From the NCBI RefSeq assembly GCF_027244095.1, contig NC_069657.1, forward strand, positions 148,610,857 through 148,674,856: a DNA stretch of 64,000 bases. Reading direction: 5' to 3'. The translations under genes were made by a program, and so were the position numbers. Positions 10,901 to 24,400 of the stretch are shown in pieces; the stretch's first letter is position 1, and the number at the start of each line of letters is the position of its first letter. This DNA comes from Hemicordylus capensis. Lineage: Eukaryota > Chordata > Lepidosauria > Squamata > Cordylidae. Below the pieces are notes generated by a model. The model was not told the DNA's origin, ran no database searches, and worked only from the letters and a program-made list of their open reading frames with translations.

Positions 10901-11998
10901 CCCCGCCCGCGCCACTCCCCAGTTCTAAGCCGTGGGAAACGGAGAGCGACCGCAAACAGGAGGACTTCCTTCCTTCCTTCCAGACATGTGCAGAGTGCGT
11001 TTTTCAGCAACGACCAGCCTGCCTCAGGACACACACATGATAAGATTCCAAAGACAAGGCTTCCAGGCAGATGTGTGTTCCAGCACCTTTCCTTTTGGAA
11101 ACTAACTCTGAATACATTACTAGACCCGTATGGAGACTCCCGCCCCACTTTGTGCACTCGCTCGCCATCCGTTTCAGTATCTTTGTGTGATGTTCATGTT
11201 GCACTGAGTCACTCATTCCAGGTCATGGAAATTTTGTTCTCATGGCCCCCAAATACTGAGCTCAATGGGGCTGACTCCCGTTCTCCTTTATTCTAATAGT
11301 GGATGCTCCCCACACCCCCAAAGGACCGAGATGTCGTGGCTGGTATTATTCCTATATCTATATAAAATATAAAATCACATCCAATCGGCTATCCCAAGAC
11401 AGGAACCCATATTAAAAGTTCCATCCAAAATAATCTAGTTGGCTTCAATTAAATTGCTTCAGAACGAAGGAGCTGCTGGATCTTGGGTTTTGATCGCTCT
11501 TGGGGGTTTCTTAGACGGCGGATGGGATGAGAGAAAGACACAGAGAGCAGTGGCACCTTCAAGACTGCTCTGTGGTGGGTCGCGCTTTTCTTGGCAACAG
11601 CAGACTTTCTCATGCACTCACTACAGGGGGAGGGTGATAACTAGAAAATAATAAGCTAACTTAGCTAATCAGGCTGCAGGCAGAACATAAGCTGATCATG
11701 GATTCAGACGATCTGCAGCAGGGGTCGGAGCCGGGAGGGGCAGGGTTTCCTTTGGCAAAGGTAACCTTTAAGCGCATCCTTCGCCCGTCGTGGTCGGCAG
11801 GGGCTGCTGGCGCCAGTGCAGTAAGAGAGAAAGGAGGCTGCGTGCATTCATTTATGTGCTGTGTTCAACTGTTTAGCCTTTGTTGCTAAAATTATCTCTA
11901 TTGTAGAATTGTCACACGACCATAACCACAATGAACACTCTTAAAATACGCTGCTGTTAAGGGAGGGCGATACTTAATAGGATATATCGAATATATCC
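10901..11998. other. intergenic, nothing recognised
   Basis: This is the upstream flank of the unnamed gene. Open frames here are short and overlap each other on both strands without family-like sequence. Confidence 0.4.
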
Positions 11999-11999
11999 A

Positions 12000-12220
12000 G
12001 AGAGCTAGCGTGGAGTTAGCGTGGGTTAGAGCGCTGGACTTGGATCGGGGAGACACGAGTTCAAATCTCCATTCAGCCATGATACCTGCTGAGTGACTCT
12101 GGGCCAGTCACTTCTCTCTCAGCCTGATCTACTTCACAGAGTTGTTGTGAGAAGAAACCTAAGCATGTACTAGACCGCTCTGGGCTCCTTGGAGGAAGAG
12201 CGGGGCATAAAATAAATAAT
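12000..12220 (+). mobile_element. tRNA-derived squamate SINE
   Basis: It has an A-box-like stretch (TTAGCGTGGGTTAGAGCGC), a B box (GAGTTCAAATCTC), the body GACTCTGGGCCAGTCAC, TTGTTGTGAG, and a tail GGGCTCCTTGGAGGAAGAGC with an A-rich end. Sister copies are at 18695 (plus) and 60699 (minus). Confidence 0.85.
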
Positions 12221-12224
12221 GACT

Positions 12225-15200
12225 TTTTAGATCTGATAGTTTTGTAAACCTAATTTCTCCTCACCTGCCCCTCATTCAATTTTGCTTATTCCAATCTGAA
12301 ATGGTGCTATTGGGTCACGGTAGCTGGAGTTACTTAGCCTTGAAGAAAAAGCACTTTGCACATACTCAGATGCACTCGACATTTTTCAGACACAGAAAGA
12401 AAGAAACAAACAAACACACACACACTACTAGATCAGGCTGTCTTTCCATCTGCCCTCCAGCGTCCTGTTTCCCAGTGGCCGAGCGGACGCTTCCAGGACG
12501 CCCATAAGCGAAGCATGAAGGGCACAGCCCCCCCTTGCTTCCTCCAGCCCATGGGTCTTCATTGGCTCTGAAGTTCTGGGGCTCTGTCACAGGGCCCATT
12601 TGCCATTCAGGACACAACTAGACATGAATGCACACAGACAGGACACTAGAAAGTGTCTAGAAACTGGGAACAGAACCCGAAGTCAGCGGGAGAGCATTTC
12701 AGCTTGACTGGCCGTAGCGCCTCTGACCTCGAGGTCGCCCTCTTCGAAGGGCAATTACAACATGGAGCTCCACGCCTGGCTTTCGTTAACTTATCCAATT
12801 GTTTAAAAAGACAAAAGAGGCAGCACAGCAGGTAAGGAGCTAATTGGTTCATTGTAAAATGCCACGAACTTTCCTCCTACAAATACAATAAATCAGTTAG
12901 CCTCTAAAGCACTTTTTGTCTTTTCACCACTTGAACTTACCAGGGCTCTTATTTCCCCGGTTGTCTTGGGATTTAAACAGGGTTTAGTGGTGTTTCCCGC
13001 GCTAGAAAAAGTAAATAGTCTCTCACTACCACACGCATTACATTCCAACATGTTTAAGGATTCCAGTAACCAGGGTCAAATGTTGTACTCCCTTTATTTT
13101 TGCTTCTCATTTGTTGCATCCCAAGATATCCGAACCAGTGTATCTTTATAAGTTTGCCATCTTTTCCAAATATCTGACAAAGGCAGCCTGTGAAAGCTCA
13201 TGCCCCAGGAAACAAGCTAGGATGTTTTCACAAGAAACTTTAAAAGCCATTTTTATCACCTATAAAATATTTGATAGCCTCACTCCCATTCCAGTTGATT
13301 AATATAACAACTTTTAACAAGGGTTGCATCTGCTGCTGTCAGCCTCTCCATGATTCTCTCCAGCCAGGACAAGAAAGGTCCTTTCCCCACTTACTGGATG
13401 CCTACAGATTCAAATTCAATTACAGTCATTCACATAATGGACACAAGTACTGCAAGAAGGTCTAAAAAAAGAACTGGAGTGCCACTGACACTACCACCTT
13501 TGGCCTCTAATATGGCACTGGACTTTTTGTCTTGGTATGATTTCTACTACAGTCTCTCACCACATTCATCACACTGCACCCCCTCAATGAGCTCTCTCTT
13601 GGCCCACTATGTCAAGCACACTGTGTGTCCTCCTCCCTGCAAATCCTGCAAACAGGTACAGAAACCCACTGCCATTCAGAGATCAAAAATGTCTTGGGAA
13701 CAATTTTTTTAAAACACATTTCCTGTATATTACACTTATAGGAAAATTCAAGACATTAAACACACATAACTGAATTTCTTATTAATTTGTTTGCAAAAGG
13801 GAAGCAAAAAAAAAGAAAACTTTTTAGGATTTCAACTTCTAATATTCATTTATTGAATTATCACCATGTATAGTAAATTTGAATCTGAGAAGGATCTGCT
13901 TCTCTTGGGCATGATGTCATTTTTGAATGATTGGACTGTTAAAAATTGGTTGAGAACAGTTAAAACCTGATGATTATGTTCAGAATTTCTTAATTGTTTA
14001 AACCTTTCCCCCAACATGTTCTGGTGCAAAAAGTAGTTAATTCTGCTAATTTCAGTGGCAGGATTGTGTATGCAAAATTTGGTATCTATAGGTAATTGGG
14101 AAGTATGACTCCCTTTCACATAAAAACACTCAAACTTGATACTTGAACTGAGAACTTCTCACCTCAAGCACAGAGTCTACACTAGCTCTTCACTAGGCAA
14201 TGCAAATAGCAGGAAGGCTCAGCTGTGCATCCATATAACTCTTTAGAACCTGGTGAAGCAAACAATGGAATTGAAGTCAATGGATCTTTTGAGGACATCC
14301 ACCCAAACACCATTTTTGCAAAATTCTCCCTGTTCTCTAAAACTTCCCTCAAGGCAAAATTGTCATTCATTCTGGAGCATTCTGAATTCAAACTAGTTTC
14401 AAATGCGAGACAACTCCTGCAGACAACACACTAAAAGCCTCTTGAGACATATCACATTTTGTATTTGGAACATGAGATTCAGCTACAGAACACACAAGCA
14501 AATACAAGACGGATTTCGATCCTGCAAGTAAATTATCAGTCTAAGAGGCTCAATGTAGAATGCCAAAGAGAAGCATGATGGACTACTGTTTATACTACCT
14601 GTATATAAAAAGAATTCCCCCAGAAAGGATTCCTGCAGAGGAAAACTGTTGTATACTGCATTGCAATGTACGAAAAGGGGTACAAGTGGATTTCCCATCA
14701 CTCACCCAATGTCTGTATCTCACTGCAAGAGGCGGAACCCCACCCCCACAATTTCAATGTATACATTTATCTACACAGAATAAAAGGTATGAAGCATTCC
14801 ACAGTGCATGTGCTGCAAACAGTGAAGTAACCTCCCACTTGCTGCCAATGGCAGCTTCCTTCCTGGGGCAAATAGCCCAGTGGGGGAGTATCTGGATTAG
14901 GACTGTGGTGGGTAAAAGGTTAAATCCCCTCCACCCTACAGTGGCTCTGATGTAGATTGCCCCACCAGCTATTTAGGGGAAGGGGGAAAAACCCAAGTAC
15001 ACAAGGACAAAGAAATGTGGCCTTATATGTTTCTACACAGATGCCCTCGCTATGAGCAATGAACAGAAAGTAAGAACATGTTTCCAAACATACTTGCTCC
15101 ATTGTAACATTACTACAATATTGCTGGTTGTTGTTTTTTTTAAAGCAAAGAATTTTTGCAGTATCCAACCCTGCCTCTTTCCCTTCCCTGCCCAAACAGT

Positions 15201-16320
15201 TCTGAAGAACATTACAAAATGCGAACAGGACTGTCTTTGGAATGTTGCACCAAGGAGAGACTGGGTTCTCTGAACTGTTCTTCTTCCCTCTCAGAGGCAC
15301 CAAGGAAGGACTCCATATGAAAGCCCTAAACTTCCTGTGCTCAGAATAAACTAGGATGGAATATTTTTTGGCGTTAACATTATTTAAATTAAGTTTTTAA
15401 AAATCAGTTTGTGGTTTTAAAAAAAGTTTAAGTTACACTTAGATTTCATTTTTAAAATACATTTAAAGCCTGTGCATAATATATGACTATGACGAATATT
15501 TACACAGTGCACCATTTTCCAACCGAAGTTCTCAAAGCAGTTTACATGAAATAAGATGGACAAGACCTTAAAACTGAATCATGATCATTTATTAAATACA
15601 CACAATCAAATACTGCTTTGCTATGTAAGAGCCAGCCCCAAAACAAAGGGAAAACAACCAATAATTATGCAAAGCATTGTAAATGAGACAATGAACAGAT
15701 TCAGGTGAAACACAATTTAACATGATGAGTATGAGTCTCTGGCTCATGTATAAGCAAAAGAAACTTGCAGATTCTGTTTATACTTAAACTATTTGTTGTT
15801 GCATCCAAACATAAATCCTGCTTTGTTCTATCAGCTAGCAATGCTAAATGATGGTTTATTGTTATCTCTGAATACAGCCAATAAGTCATGTAGTGTATCC
15901 ATTTTTGTGGCCTTCCAACTGGACTGCAGGCATGACCATGTTGGAAGCATGAGGATACAGGGTGTGCCATCCCGTACACCAAGATAATCTACTAAATTGA
16001 AATAAGGGGGATATTATTTTCCTATTTTATGCCAAGTATTAGATTGCTGCAATGTGTGTCGTTTCAAGTTTTTAATGTTTATGACTCTACCAAACAGCAT
16101 GGACATTTATTTTCCTCTCCAAGAGAAACAATACTTCCCCCTCTAAACTACCAGTTCTTTCTTCTTCTCTTCTTCTGGAAAGTTCTGGAGTGTTACAGCC
16201 CAATTGCATGTTTACTCCAAAGCAAATCCCACTTCAATTTTGATGTGACTTACTTCCAAATAAGTGCACATAGAACTGTCGCTTTAGATCTCCATTCAGC
16301 AAGCTTGTCGAGTGTGCACG
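12225..16320. other. AT-rich intergenic DNA, nothing recognised
   Basis: The stretch contains scattered short open frames on both strands, none with a recognisable domain. About 15475-15560 resembles a decayed L2 3' tail (CTCAAAGCAGTTTACATG). I see no exon. Confidence 0.4.
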
Positions 16321-16325
16321 CATAT

Positions 16326-16544
16326 AGCAATAGCAATAGCACTTACATTTATATACCGCTCTATAGCCAGAGCTCTCTAAGCGGTTTACAATGATTTTAG
16401 CATATTGCCCCCAACATTCTGGGTACTCATTTTACCGACCTCGGAAGGATGGAAGGCTGAGTCAACCTTGAGCCCCTGGTCAGGATCGAACTTGTAACCT
16501 TCTGGTTACAGGGCGGCAGTTTTACCACTGCGCCACCAGGGGCT
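16326..16544 (-). mobile_element. tRNA-derived SINE with L2-type tail
   Basis: Read on the minus strand it has an A box (TGGCGCAGTGGTAAAACTG) and a B box (GGTTACAAGTTCGATCCTG). The body includes CTCAGCCTTCCATCCTTCC, and the tail has the L2 motif TAAACCGCTTAGAGAG...AGCGGTATATAAATG followed by GCTATT repeats. The tail match implies mobilisation by L2 machinery. It is near full length, about 219 bp. Confidence 0.85.
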
Positions 16545-16806
16545 ATGTACAAAGAATGCCAATAAGGTATCACTGTCATCTTTTTTTGCATGGCCAAACG
16601 TTTTGGATGATGCTCTGTAGTTGTTTAAAGACTTTTATTTGCAAATCAATGCATTTTGTACAGCAGCTGGTTAGTATGCATGCTTGTTTAGGAAATATAT
16701 GCATTCCAAAATAAGAAACTTGATTTAAATCAGACATTTTTCTTACTGTTTTATATCAATCCACTTTGGGTTAAGATACTTCCTAAGACTTGTTCCTTCT
16801 GAGCAA

Positions 16807-17067
16807 GGAGAGCTGCTCTTGTGGTAGTAAGCATGAATTATCTCCTTTGCTAAGCAGGGTCCACCCTGGTTTGCATTTGAATGGGAGACATGTGTGAGCA
16901 CTGCAAGATATGGGGCTGCTCTGGGAAGGTTCCATCTCTGGCATCTCCACATAAGGCTGGGAGAGACTCTTGCCTCCAACCTTGTAGAAGCTGCTGCCAG
17001 TCTGCACAGACAATACTGAACTAGATAGACCAATGGTCTGACTCAGTAGGTGGCAGCTTCCTATGTG
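16807..17067 (+). mobile_element. compound 5S/tRNA SINE
   Basis: It shows the head (GAGCTGCTCTTGTGGTAGTA), the 5S-like block (TTTGCTAAGCAGGGTCCACC ... AATGGGAGAC) and the shared body and tail (AATGGTCTGACTCAGTA, GCAGCTTCCTATGTG). The tRNA-like block is short and decayed. It sits just beyond the ZFAND2B poly(A) signal. Confidence 0.82.
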
Positions 17068-17214
17068 TAAAATACTCCCAGCTCTAAGTGCTGAGCTATT
17101 CCTCTTTAAGCAGCTCCAAACAGGAGCCCCTTCTCCCAACTTCCAGGACTTATGAACTTGCATGTGCTCCCAAATAAACACAAAAGTTGACAAGAAAGCA
17201 GAAGGCCGAACCAT

Positions 17215-18433
17215 TTCAGTCGGAGTTTATTGGCTCCCATCAGCTTTCCCAAGATTCCCTGCCACTGAGCCCACCCCACCCCCCCCTTGCTCCAGCGCTG
17301 TGTAGGTGATACAGCGAAGGCACAGAATGCTAAATGATGAAGGGGTGCCTGCAGAGGGAGAGACACGAATAGCTGTTGCAGGGTGGAGAGCTGGAAGCCC
17401 AAGGCTGTAAAACATTACAGCTTGATAAGACAGAGCCTGACAAGAGTATGCATCAGAAAGAAAATTGACATCCTTGTGGTCACTGAGGTATGGGTGCCAC
17501 CTGGGGCTGGCCAGCTTTGCAACATGCAGTCTCAAGAAGCTGGCCATCTACTGGGAGAAGACCTCTTCCCTACCACTACAGGGCAGCCTACCGTTCACTG
17601 CAGTGTTGATCTTTGGCAGACTTTCCAAGAGGGGGCAAAGTGTCAGGGTTCTGACACAGGGCTGGCAGCAAGAGAGTGTCAATTCAACCCAGAAGGGGAG
17701 GAAGCAGACTCTGCCTCCCAGTAGGGGAAGACTGAAAGAGACCTTTGCTTGTTGCAACAGTCCTACAGAACTCCTCAACCGGCACAACTTTCACATTGCA
17801 TTGTGCTTCTCGTTATCTGAATGTTGCCGCTGAAGCAGCTAGGACAACATTTGGCTGGCGACCTGTGCAACAGTCGCTCTAGGAATGTGTCCCCTTCCCC
17901 ACTTAAACAAACAGGTAGCTTAGAAGAAGCACAGCACCAAGAATGAGGCGTCAAAATCCCCACTCTGAAAGCAGTTAGCACCACCTATTGTCCAACTGCA
18001 GGACTGCCACAGGCTGAGAGAGAGGCAGGCAAGGGCCGCGACTTCCTCAAACTCCCCTCAGCTACGGGACATCTCCACACAGTAATAATTTGAGGCTTAA
18101 ACCAATTGAATCTGATGTTGCCTGCCAGTCCGCCCCCTGCCAGGTTATACGCTTGGGTGGAGCAACTGGGGAGTATTACCCCAAGGCTGTCACGGCTTCA
18201 TCCAGGGAGAGAAATGCTGCCAACGTCCCCCAAAGGCGCACATGGTCACAGTGTGAGGTGGCAACCGCTGTGTGGTGAAAAGACACTCTACGAGGGCCAG
18301 GCAGAGGGGTGCAGCCTTTGGTTCATTGTAAGTAGCCCTGACGCAGCAGCAGAGGGAGGTAACCCCTGCGGGCACAGAGGACGGACCACAGTGGCCAGGC
18401 ATAGTTTCTCATGCTGACAGATGCTTGCTGTGC
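17215..18433 (-). other. ZFAND2B: ZFAND2B 3' untranslated region
   Basis: It extends from the ZFAND2B stop codon to an AATAAA signal at 17231-17226 on the minus strand. The plus-strand open frames in it (for example 17383-17724) show no family-like sequence and I take them as chance. The exact cleavage site is inferred. Confidence 0.6.
17226..17231 (-). promoter_or_regulatory. ZFAND2B: poly(A) signal AATAAA for ZFAND2B
   Basis: A canonical AATAAA hexamer on the minus strand, about 1.2 kb after the ZFAND2B stop, with no other ZFAND2B-like sequence beyond it. Confidence 0.6.
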
Positions 18434-18472
18434 TCAGGACAGACGGCAATTGGATGGCTTTGAAGTTCGAGC
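18434..18472 (-). CDS. ZFAND2B: ZFAND2B coding exon 9 (C terminus with CaaX box)
   Basis: Residues 263-274, ARTSKPSNCRLS, then TGA at 18436-18434. The acceptor is GTTTTAG. SKPSNC is shared with human ZFAND2B as recalled. The last four residues form a CaaX box ending in Ser, which favours farnesylation. Confidence 0.93.
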   Translation of the reverse strand, partial: ARTSKPSNCRLS

Positions 18473-21400
18473 CTAAAACAAAAGCATGTTGAGTTTAGCA
18501 TCACCAGAAGCTGGAGTCAGTTCTTCTCCACTTGTGCCCCACCCCACTCCCCCGACTGGGATGACCATTACATACACAGCCCTTATGTGCTGTTAGCCTG
18601 TTAAGAACCACCACCCCACTGCTTCCCTACTTAAAGGCTGCCATGGATTCAAATCTCCCATATCTAAACATGCATTGTAAAGACAGAGAAAGAAAGTTAG
18701 TGTGTTGGACTAGGACCAGGAAGACCCAAGTTCGACTCCCCATTCAACCATGAAACTCACTGGGTGACTCTGGGCCAGTCATGTATCTCTCAGCCTAACC
18801 AACCTCACAGGGTTGTTGTGAGGATAAAAATAACCACGTACACAGCTCTGAGCTCCTCAGAGGAAGAGCAGGATATCAATTCAATTAGAATGAATGATAG
18901 GTGCTTAAAGATTTATTTATCTGCTCGAGTAGTCTTGATGTATCTGCTCTCAGCAAGTCTGCTGAGATTTTGAGCTACCTGCTTCTCTCACATGCTGGTA
19001 CAGGATGATTCATTCTGGTTAATGCCCTTCAAAAAGCATTCAGCAAACCTAGGCTGGATCCCTAGCCAGAGGAACATCCACTATTGAGGATGCTGAAGCT
19101 GTTGAGAAAAAAACCACACAGTCACAGAAGAAGCCATTGTTCTTGTTTGGTTTCAATACCTGGATTGACCTTGCATTGGACATCCCTGATGGTAGAAGAC
19201 AAATTTACAGCAAAGACTTCCATAGCCCACTGAGGCTACGCACAGTTGGATGGGAGACAGTAGTTCAGGGAATTCCTCATCTTGCTCACCTGCTGCTGTT
19301 GCTGCTGCTGCCGCTGCTGCCGCCTGTACTCCTCCTCGCTAGCTGAAATAGCCTGAGCCAATGCCAGATCTTCCTCCTCCTGGGTACTATTTCAGATAAA
19401 CACACTGGATGAGCCAGACACGCTGCACAATGATGACTCATCAGAAAGTCATATCAACAGATCTGCACCCAACAAGGAGAATCCTACTGTCTGAACATGA
19501 CTGTTAAAGCAGTGTTTCCCTCACCACTCTCAGTCTTCCAGGCATGCAGACTTCAAGCAGGCAATCTGGCACAATGGCTTAAGTAAGGGTCTAAAATAGC
19601 TGTGCTTGAGGGTAGTTGCCACTGTGTTGTACCTGTGGGGTGGTGGTTGGCTGGGCACCGCCTCTGCCAGGGACATCTCCAAGGCCCGTTGCAGTGCTTC
19701 CTCTTCACTCTGAAATGGGATGCAAAACGTTTACTCTGTATGAACTGGGCTAGCAGCCTCAGTCTTGGTTCTGCATTCCACCTGAAGAACATTGCATATT
19801 TCAAAGATTTGGAGTTGAGGGTTTGTTTGTTGTTTGTTCAAAACAAACTTCTGGAGCCCACAACCACCTGTGCATTTTCATCAATGTTTGTATAAAACTA
19901 AATCCGCATATGTTGGAGTGGGGAAAATTGTGGCAGTCTCAAAACAGCAGAATATACCCCTCAAATATATGATCAAGGACTCCAGCAGGCCGTAAACAAC
20001 TCCCCCTTTCAGTTAAAAACAAACATACATATATACGTGTTTCTAGCCAGTTGCAGCCAGACTCCTTGAGAGAAATGCTGGGTCCCAGAAAAAATAATGC
20101 TTATAGATTCTTATTCTTTTCTTACCTCTAGTGTTCCAGCCCCATTGCTACCCACAGATATCCTTCCCCAAGCCATCATCCCTCCTCCTAACCATCACCC
20201 CTCCCCACAACCCTTCCAGAGAACGAAACTACCTGTGCTAAGTTGCTCCTCCCTGCCACCCAATCAAATCAGACAGAAAGCGAGCATGTATGAGGAAAAG
20301 GAAGGGGGAGAGGAGAGTTTTCTGCAGATTCAGACATGGAAATTCTTCTTAGTTCCCTCTCTCAGGCTCTGGCAATAGCATAAATGTTCCTGGAAATGTG
20401 CACTTATTTTTAGCTGAAGAAGCAGCATTGGGTGGGGCTCCTAGCAGGCAAGACTTCCAGACACAAATCTACCAGCACTCCTCCACAATTATCCCAGTCC
20501 AATATGTACCATTCACCTCCACAGTATATCCTTTCCTAGTTATTGACTAAAACTTGAAGCAGCAATGCAAAACTATAGCTTTGCAAAAATCTCAAACCGT
20601 GTCACATTGAAAGCCAATATGGTTAAATATAAGAAGTATTTCACTTCATCTTTGGAGACCTGGCTGAAAGCAGATGTATGTTTCTTCATCAAGAGGCCCT
20701 TGGCAAGTCACTATGTCCCAGCATATAGGTGCAAATTAAAAGCAACATAAAATGATATATTCATTTGCTAAGCCTTAAAGCTTAAAAACGAAGATATCCC
20801 CCAACATATCTCAGGATACAATTACTCCCTTCTACTTTTCTATTTATTGGCTGCCAATTTTATGTTCAGCTTAATATTTTGGTTCTCACTTTTGAAACGT
20901 TGTCCCTCATCAAGCTTTCTTTGTCATTCTAGTCTATTCTGAACTCTTCTTGTTGCTTCGTAGTCTCTGGCTAACACTGTACACAGCAAGCTACCGATCC
21001 AAGGGAGAGATGAGCTCACTGCTTCTGTGGTACTTTAAACCCAGCTGGTGCTGCTACTGAAGCATGGGCAGGGTTCCAAGTGCCACGGAAACCGTGACCT
21101 TGCCTTTCCCTTGGACTGGCAACCTGCAGTGTAGAATGTCAGCCTCAAGTCTTAGCATTCCCATCATCCTTTACTCCGATGTCTTTTTACTCCAACCATG
21201 TTCTTCCTGCAAACATTCATAATTTTTTTCTTTTTAAAAAGCAAAGCCTTCCCATCCCTTAGTCCTTTTAAACCTACATACTTCTAAAATTAAGCTTAGA
21301 ACAGCCATTTCTGTAACATAAGCTGTTTCCACATTACTATTTATCTTAAGTCAATAAATGTGTATTTTTGCCTATTATTTTTTTCTCATTCCCTCATATT

Positions 21401-24400
21401 CCCATTCCTAAACAGTTCAGGCCGGGGGCAACTTGTTTTATCTTGTGAAGCATCTAGTATATTTCTTGATAGAGCATAATCATAAACAACCACTCTGTAG
21501 AAACATTATGCGAAACCCCCGGTCCCTTGAGAAGTCCATAATGCTGGGAAAAGTTGAAGGAAAAAAGAGGAGGACGACCAGCAGCCAGTTGGATAGACTC
21601 GATTACGACAGCAATGAATGCACCACTGAGAGACCTTAAAGGACAAATTGAAGACAGATCGTCCTGGAGAGAATCTGTCTAGGTGGTTGCTAAGAGTTGA
21701 CACTGACTTGATGGAACTTAATCAGACACTAAGCAGGAGAACTGCATTGATAAAAGCTTTATAGCACAGCAAAATAGCACACTTCCAGTCAACTCATTTT
21801 AAAAATGTTAATCTAAACAATATAGTCTTCCCTGCCTTTTAGAAGGCAGGCAGTGAGCGGGCCAGGCGTAAGGTGACCTAAGGAGGTCATTCCATAGTTT
21901 GGGTGCCACAGCTCAGAATACCCCATCTCTCATGGACACCCACTGCATCTCTCATGGTGGGAAAAGGAGGGCCCCATAGAGGAATAAAGGCCCCAGGTAA
22001 GTTCATATGGTAGAAGGCAGTTCTTTAGCTATCCTGGTGCCTGGGCATTTAGGGCTTTTAAAGGTCAAAACCAGTACCTTGAACTGAACCCAGAAACCCA
22101 GAAACCCTTGAACCCAGAACCCAGGTAGTCAAAGTTAGCACAAGATCGGAACAATCCAACCTCAGTGCCCCAGACAAAACCCTGGCAGCTGTGTTCTGGA
22201 TCAACTTAAAGTTCCAGATTGTCTTCAAAGGTCAGCCCCCACATAAAACCCATGACAATGATAAGAAAGGGAGCAAGTTACATATAAACTGCTTAAATAT
22301 CCAGTTTGTTGTACCACTTACCAGTCCGTTCTGCAGGGCAACAACTGGTGAAGATGTGTTTTGGGACTGATGTGCTCTTTCTGTCTCAGTGCCTCTGCAT
22401 GCAAGAGAAGAATGATCAACAGATAACAATTGTGAGGCACATACATTGCAGAGGGGAATCCACTGGCATGATCCACTAGGGCCTGACTTGCAGCACAAAG
22501 AGTAAGTACTCAGATGCTCACTGAACTCCTGGAGGTTTTTGTGCCTTGAAGAAGAAGGAAGGAAGGAGAGCTGGCCTTGTGGTAGCAAGCACAAGTTTTC
22601 CCCTTTGCTAAGCAGGATCTATCTTGGTTTGCATTTGAATGGGAGACTACATGCATATATTGTAAGATATTCCCCTTAGGGGATGGGTCCATAGCTCAGA
22701 GGAAGAGCATCTGCATGCAGAAGGTTCCAGGCTTCCTCCATGGCATCCCCAGGCATGGCTGGCAAAGGCTCTTGCCTGAAACCTTGGAGAAGCTGCTACT
22801 ACCAGTCAGTGTAGGCAATACGGAGCTAGATGGACTAATGGTCTGACTCAGTAGAAGGCAGCTTCCTATATTATTGTGTAACTGGAATCTAGTTTTAGAC
22901 CGACATACATGCTCAGGGGCAATGGAGCACATTTGGTTCCAGGACATTACTGGACAAGCTGTAGATGGGGGAGGAAAGCATCATTACAGTACCTCCTGTA
23001 GTTACAGTACCTCTTGTAGGCCGTATTGTAGGCTGTAGATGCAAGGAGAAGAACATAGGGTAGGGAACAATGCAGATTTGAGTCATTGTTGTACCTGCTG
23101 GAGGCTGGCAGGCTGGCAGCAGATCTCATGGCTCCACTGCTGGATGTGGCACTTGTGGATGCTTTAGCAGACTTTTGAGTCCTGGCAACAGCAGCATTCC
23201 TGAAGCAGGGAGGACTGTTGTTGGTAATAGAGTATCACCCTTATCACTGCATCAGCCTCCCCCATCGACCAAGAGTGCCAGAAAGAGGTAACTGATCCAG
23301 TCCCATCGGCTCAGTAACATATGGGTTATTTCAGGGCCTTCCATGCGCAACTAACCAGAGTTGCACGTGCAGCCAGCTGAGCAAAGCCCAAGTGGCAGGC
23401 AACTTAGTGTCAGAGGAAGAGCAGGCATCACCTTGCAAGTGAGATGCTTCAGCAACCAGAGATGGGGAAGGAGATATGTACCACTGTCCCCACAGATGAG
23501 CACACATCTCCAAGTCACCACATTTCTCTCTCTCTCCATCTCTGTCTGTGCCTCTCTCACATACAAAGTTATGTCCAGGAAAGCCCCCCCCCGCCCCCCG
23601 TATCGCCTTTACCCTGCTTTGGAGAGGGAATGCCCGGCCCCGGCGCAGTCATGATCCAGTGGGTGCCGGTGCTTGAGGCAGAAGTTGCCATGACACTGGT
23701 CACAAAGAACCTTCATCATTTCCCGTTGCTTGCAGCCAGGGTGCTGACACTTGTTGGTGAAGATCTAGGTAAATTGGCACAATTACAACTGAGACAGTTA
23801 AGACGGCTTGGTAACAAACCACCTGGCAGATGGTACCAGCATCTACCTGCTTTGTATCCAAGCGACTAGGCAGCCCACAGGTCTTAAGCCTCTAAGTGAT
23901 GGAGTAGTGATCCTAGAGTACTATTAACCTTGCTCTTCAAACCTACTTGGGACTAATTTGGCTGTTTGCAAATGAATAAATGTATGATGATGCCACTCAG
24001 TTCGGATATGCTCCTTTGCTATTCAGTCCTTCCAGTGCACTCCATCCAACCCCCAGAGTTATCCTAATCGTTGAACAGCAATTTGTTCTGTCCTAGCAAT
24101 CCGAGCCATGCCATGCTCTGCGTATGGGATATGTCCCAGCGCCTACTGAGGCTTGGCAACACATTTCTCTCACTCAACACGAGGAACCTTTGACCGACAC
24201 ACCATTCAGGCTCTGGGCTTATCAGATTAGAGTGCAGGCCTGCTCAATTTAGGCCCCCTCCCGGCTGTTTTTGGACTACAACTCCCATAATCCCTGGCTA
24301 TGGCCACTGTGGCTGGGGATTATGGGAGTTGTAGGACATCTTACAGGAGGGTCAAAGTTGAGCAGCCCTGTTATAGTGGGTTCAGAATACATAAGATCTG

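Noticed and set aside
12000-12220. A tRNA gene
   Set aside because: A and B boxes are present, but there is no full cloverleaf and the rest is a SINE body with sister copies.
13850-14119. 89-codon minus-strand frame as a small gene or transposase piece
   Set aside because: No motif I recognise, no terminal repeats and no splice context.
17383-17833. Plus-strand frames of 113 and 122 codons
   Set aside because: They lie in the ZFAND2B 3' untranslated region on the other strand and show no family-like text.
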